33,811 nucleotides of DNA. Source: Flavobacteriaceae bacterium. GTDB taxonomy: Bacteria; Bacteroidota; Bacteroidia; Flavobacteriales; Flavobacteriaceae. The stretch spans positions 1 through 33,811 of the forward strand of contig CANLLR010000028.1 in NCBI GenBank assembly GCA_947491985.1, read 5' to 3'. A program made the translations under genes and the position numbers. Shown here in pieces: positions 33,258-33,811 of this stretch. The first letter of the stretch is position 1. The number at the start of each line of letters is the position of its first letter. Below the pieces are notes generated by a model. That model saw nothing but the letters and a program-made list of their open reading frames with translations, searched no databases and was not told where the DNA came from.

Positions 33258-33811
33258 CTATTTTTTAACTGGAATTTGCTCTAATATATCCAATACAAAC
33301 TTATAAAACTTCTGCGATGATCGTATTGACGCTCTTTCATCCGGCGAATGCGCTCCATGAATGGTTGGTCCGAAAGAAATCATGTCCATTCCAGGGTAAT
33401 TGGTTCCTAAAATTCCACATTCCAATCCAGCGTGACACGCTACTACTTTTGGTTTAGAACCATTTTGCTTTTCGTAAATATTGACCAAAACATCTAATAT
33501 TTCGGAGTTTACATTTGGTGTCCAACCTGGATAACTTCCACCAAAAGTGACTTCACAGCCAAACAATTCATAGGCCGAACGCAAGGCATTGGCTAAGTCG
33601 AATTTCGAACTCTCTACAGAAGAACGCGTTAAATTTTGAATGGATATTTCGCCGCTTTTTACAATGACTCGAGCAATATTATTTGATGTTTCTACCAAAT
33701 CGGCCATATCTGCACTCATTCGGTACACGCCATTATGAGCAGCATAAATAGCACGTAACAAACCTTCTTGAACACCCAAATCCATAACCTTACTCGGCAA
33801 ATCACTTTTGA
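33258..33811 (-). CDS. pepD: Aminoacyl-histidine (Xaa-His) dipeptidase, C-terminal part (cut by window edge)
   Basis: PepD is a cytosolic M20-family metallopeptidase that splits Xaa-His and many other dipeptides. The visible 183 residues read leftwards from the window end. They contain ITRSS-like RSSVESSKFDLANALRSAY, FGGSYPGWTPN and the diagnostic VACHAGLECGILGTNYPGMD, FGPTIHGAHSPDERASI, with metal-binding Glu and His residues in HAGLECG and GAHSPDE. The stop at 33258 follows a typical short tail (LEQIPVKK). The N-terminal half with the remaining metal ligands lies beyond the window. It converges with the TonB receptor unit across a shared terminator. Confidence 0.93.
   Translation of the reverse strand, partial: KSDLPSKVMDLGVQEGLLRAIYAAHNGVYRMSADMADLVETSNNIARVIVKSGEISIQNLTRSSVESSKFDLANALRSAYELFGCEVTFGGSYPGWTPNVNSEILDVLVNIYEKQNGSKPKVVACHAGLECGILGTNYPGMDMISFGPTIHGAHSPDERASIRSSQKFYKFVLDILEQIPVKK

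Overview
The window is an AT-rich stretch of core chromosome from a member of the Bacteroidota, almost certainly a Flavobacterium-like member of the Flavobacteriaceae. The evidence is the gliding-motility lipoprotein GldI, two proteins with type IX secretion (T9SS) C-terminal sorting tails, a type III glutamine synthetase, many lipoproteins with short n-regions, start sites without Shine-Dalgarno sequences, and repeated matches to the Bacteroidetes -7 box TAnnTTTG. No tRNA, rRNA, CRISPR array, integrase, transposase or recognisable defence system is visible.

Layout. Positions 1-5100 (minus strand): the 5' part of pyrG, a DUF3820 protein, an OsmC-type peroxidase, a four-LysM protein with a periplasmic-binding-protein domain, and guaA. 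Positions 5400-9750 (plus strand): crcB, then a tight run of a DHH phosphoesterase, gldI and two tandem cyclophilin-FKBP fusion prolyl isomerases, closed by a terminator. Positions 9750-15740 (minus): an unknown 141-residue protein, a PurM-like AIR synthase, two tandem double-OmpA-domain proteins, and glnN. Positions 15950-18320 (plus, with one minus lipoprotein): a TerC-family membrane protein, a DUF1543 protein and a 46-residue basic protein. Positions 18330-23480 (minus): a T9SS cargo with a PKD domain and the fused mutase icmF. Positions 23570-27070: a DUF4197 lipoprotein (+), a BtuF-like binding protein without signal peptide (-) and a secreted GH16 glycosidase (+). Positions 27010-29350 (minus): pyrF and prfA. 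Positions 29590-33010 (plus): two tandem DUF6265 lipoproteins and a FecA-like TonB-dependent receptor. Last come the frameshifted stub of a PepSY-type membrane gene and the C-terminal part of pepD (-).

Themes. Nucleotide synthesis is scattered over separate units (pyrG, guaA, purM, pyrF). Envelope biogenesis and motility meet in the gldI/PPIase operon. B12 use is represented by icmF and possibly by the nearby BtuF-like protein. Several families occur as adjacent duplicates (PPIases, OmpA proteins, DUF6265 lipoproteins).

The most informative oddities are the decayed PepSY gene after the TonB receptor, the palindrome over that receptor's promoter, the antisense overlap of the pyrF and GH16 3' ends, the repeated motif flanking the glnN promoter, and four degenerate copies of one intergenic repeat family. 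I found no convincing novel multi-gene system; most of the window is ordinary flavobacterial core genome.
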